A DNA stretch of 13,934 bases, from NCBI GenBank assembly GCA_035491935.1, contig DATJJW010000268.1, positions 1-13,934 of the forward strand, given 5' to 3'. Shown here one piece after another: positions 13,384-13,934 of this stretch. The notes below the pieces were generated by a model. The model did not search any database. It had not been told where the DNA came from and was given only the letters and a program-made list of their open reading frames with translations. How positions within the stretch are numbered: position 1 is the first letter of the stretch; the number at the start of each line of letters is the position of its first letter. The translations under genes were made by a program, and so were the position numbers. The DNA comes from DATJJW01 sp035491935. GTDB taxonomy: Bacteria; Pseudomonadota; Alphaproteobacteria; ATCC43930; CGMCC-115725.

Positions 13384-13934
13384 ATGTCAGAAACAACGAT
13401 GAGCACGGACGTCAATCACGGCCTGAATTCGGCAGTCGGCACGATACTGCGCCGGCGCCGCGAGGCCCTCGACCTGGAACTGGCCCAAATCGCCCGCACG
13501 TTGCGCATCCGACGGGACTATCTGGCCGCGCTGGAAAACAACACGCTGGAAGGGCTGCCCGGCCCGACCTATGCCGTGGGCTTCCTGCGGACATATTCCG
13601 AATATCTCGGCCTCGACGGCGTGGATATGGTGCAGCGCTACAAGGCGACCACCGATGTCCTCAACGATAAGCCGAGCCTGACCTTCCCCATGCCGCTGAC
13701 CGAACGTGGCGTACCGGGCGGCGGCTTGTTCCTGCTCACCACCCTCGTGCTGATCGGCCTGGGCTACGGCACCTGGTACTACATCTCCTCCGGCCGGCAT
13801 CAGACGCTGGCAACGGTCGAGCCGGTGCCGGCGCAGCTGGCCGCCATCGCGCCGCCGCCGCAGCAACAGGCGCCGCATACGCCCGGCGCGCCGGCCACCG
13901 CTGCGACCAATGTCGCCGGCAACGCGGCGCCGAT
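13384..13934 (+). CDS. RodZ-like protein: HTH_25 domain plus transmembrane segment, 3' partial
   Basis: The frame is open from ATG 13384 to the right edge with no stop; 183 full codons are visible. Residues about 17-80 form a cytoplasmic xre-type HTH of the RodZ class, with ILRRRREALDLELAQIARTL, RRDYLAALEN and the hallmark LPGPTYAVGFLRTYSEYLGLD. A single hydrophobic segment at about 113-134 (GGLFLLTTLVLIGLGYGTWYY) is followed by a Pro/Ala/Gln-rich periplasmic stretch. The expected C-terminal DUF4115 domain lies outside. RodZ links MreB to the wall-elongation machinery and keeps rod shape; in alphaproteobacteria proteins of this plan near ispG are common and their exact role is less clear, so I leave the symbol blank. 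ATG 13399 is in frame and equally possible; neither has a strong Shine-Dalgarno. Confidence 0.9.
   Translation, partial: MSETTMSTDVNHGLNSAVGTILRRRREALDLELAQIARTLRIRRDYLAALENNTLEGLPGPTYAVGFLRTYSEYLGLDGVDMVQRYKATTDVLNDKPSLTFPMPLTERGVPGGGLFLLTTLVLIGLGYGTWYYISSGRHQTLATVEPVPAQLAAIAPPPQQQAPHTPGAPATAATNVAGNAAP

Noticed and set aside
1..13934. CRISPR array, phage defence cluster, transposon or toxin-antitoxin pair
   Set aside because: Both strands were read for spaced repeats, transposase or integrase motifs, and small paired genes; none was found. The recognised genes are metabolic, transport or regulatory.

Overview
The window is GC-rich, tightly packed chromosomal DNA whose gene content and order point to an alphaproteobacterium, most likely Rhodospirillales-like (inference). 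The pointers are comF, grxC and a Nit1-type amidase in a row, a DUF1178 gene, ubiG divergent from lysC, ptsP of the nitrogen phosphotransferase system with an N-terminal GAF domain, and a RodZ-like HTH membrane protein. Several genes start with GTG (grxC, the WYL regulator, the small methyltransferase, ubiG). No tRNA, rRNA, CRISPR array, transposase, integrase or prophage gene was seen. No gene-free stretch reaches 300 bases; the longest are 181 bp (ubiG/lysC) and 146 bp (ptsP/rodZ-like).

Layout. 2-1935 (+): the 3' part of comF, then grxC and a carbon-nitrogen hydrolase (probable deaminated glutathione amidase), closed by a hairpin. 2019-2846 (+): a Tat-exported protein of the Asp/Glu racemase / maleate isomerase / arylmalonate decarboxylase superfamily, convergent with the next block across a strong palindrome. 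2925-4890 (-): WYL-type regulator, VOC-family protein and a periplasmic solute-binding protein, in that transcription order. 4981-6456 (+): an AnsP-type L-asparagine permease divergent from the regulator. 6531-7070 (-): a small SAM methyltransferase. 7129-7608 (+): a DUF1178 zinc-ribbon protein. 7678-8430 (-): ubiG. 8612-13237 (+): lysC, a FabK-like nitronate monooxygenase family flavoprotein and ptsP with very short gaps, probably one transcript. 13384-end (+): a RodZ-like protein cut by the window edge.

How the parts fit. The outer segments (comF-grxC-nit and DUF1178-ubiG-lysC-ptsP-rodZ-like) are housekeeping genes: glutathione-dependent redox work and metabolite repair, ubiquinone synthesis, entry to the aspartate amino-acid pathway, and nitrogen PTS signalling. 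The middle (about 1.94-7.1 kb) is a variable block built around uptake and handling of small amino or carboxylic acids. I see no clear new defence, mobile or secondary-metabolite system. The points most worth a second look are the exported racemase-superfamily protein with glycine at both usual nucleophile positions, a plausible internal start in lysC for a separate regulatory subunit, a FabK-like enzyme between lysC and ptsP, and two conspicuous palindromes (2869-2906 and 13359-13372).
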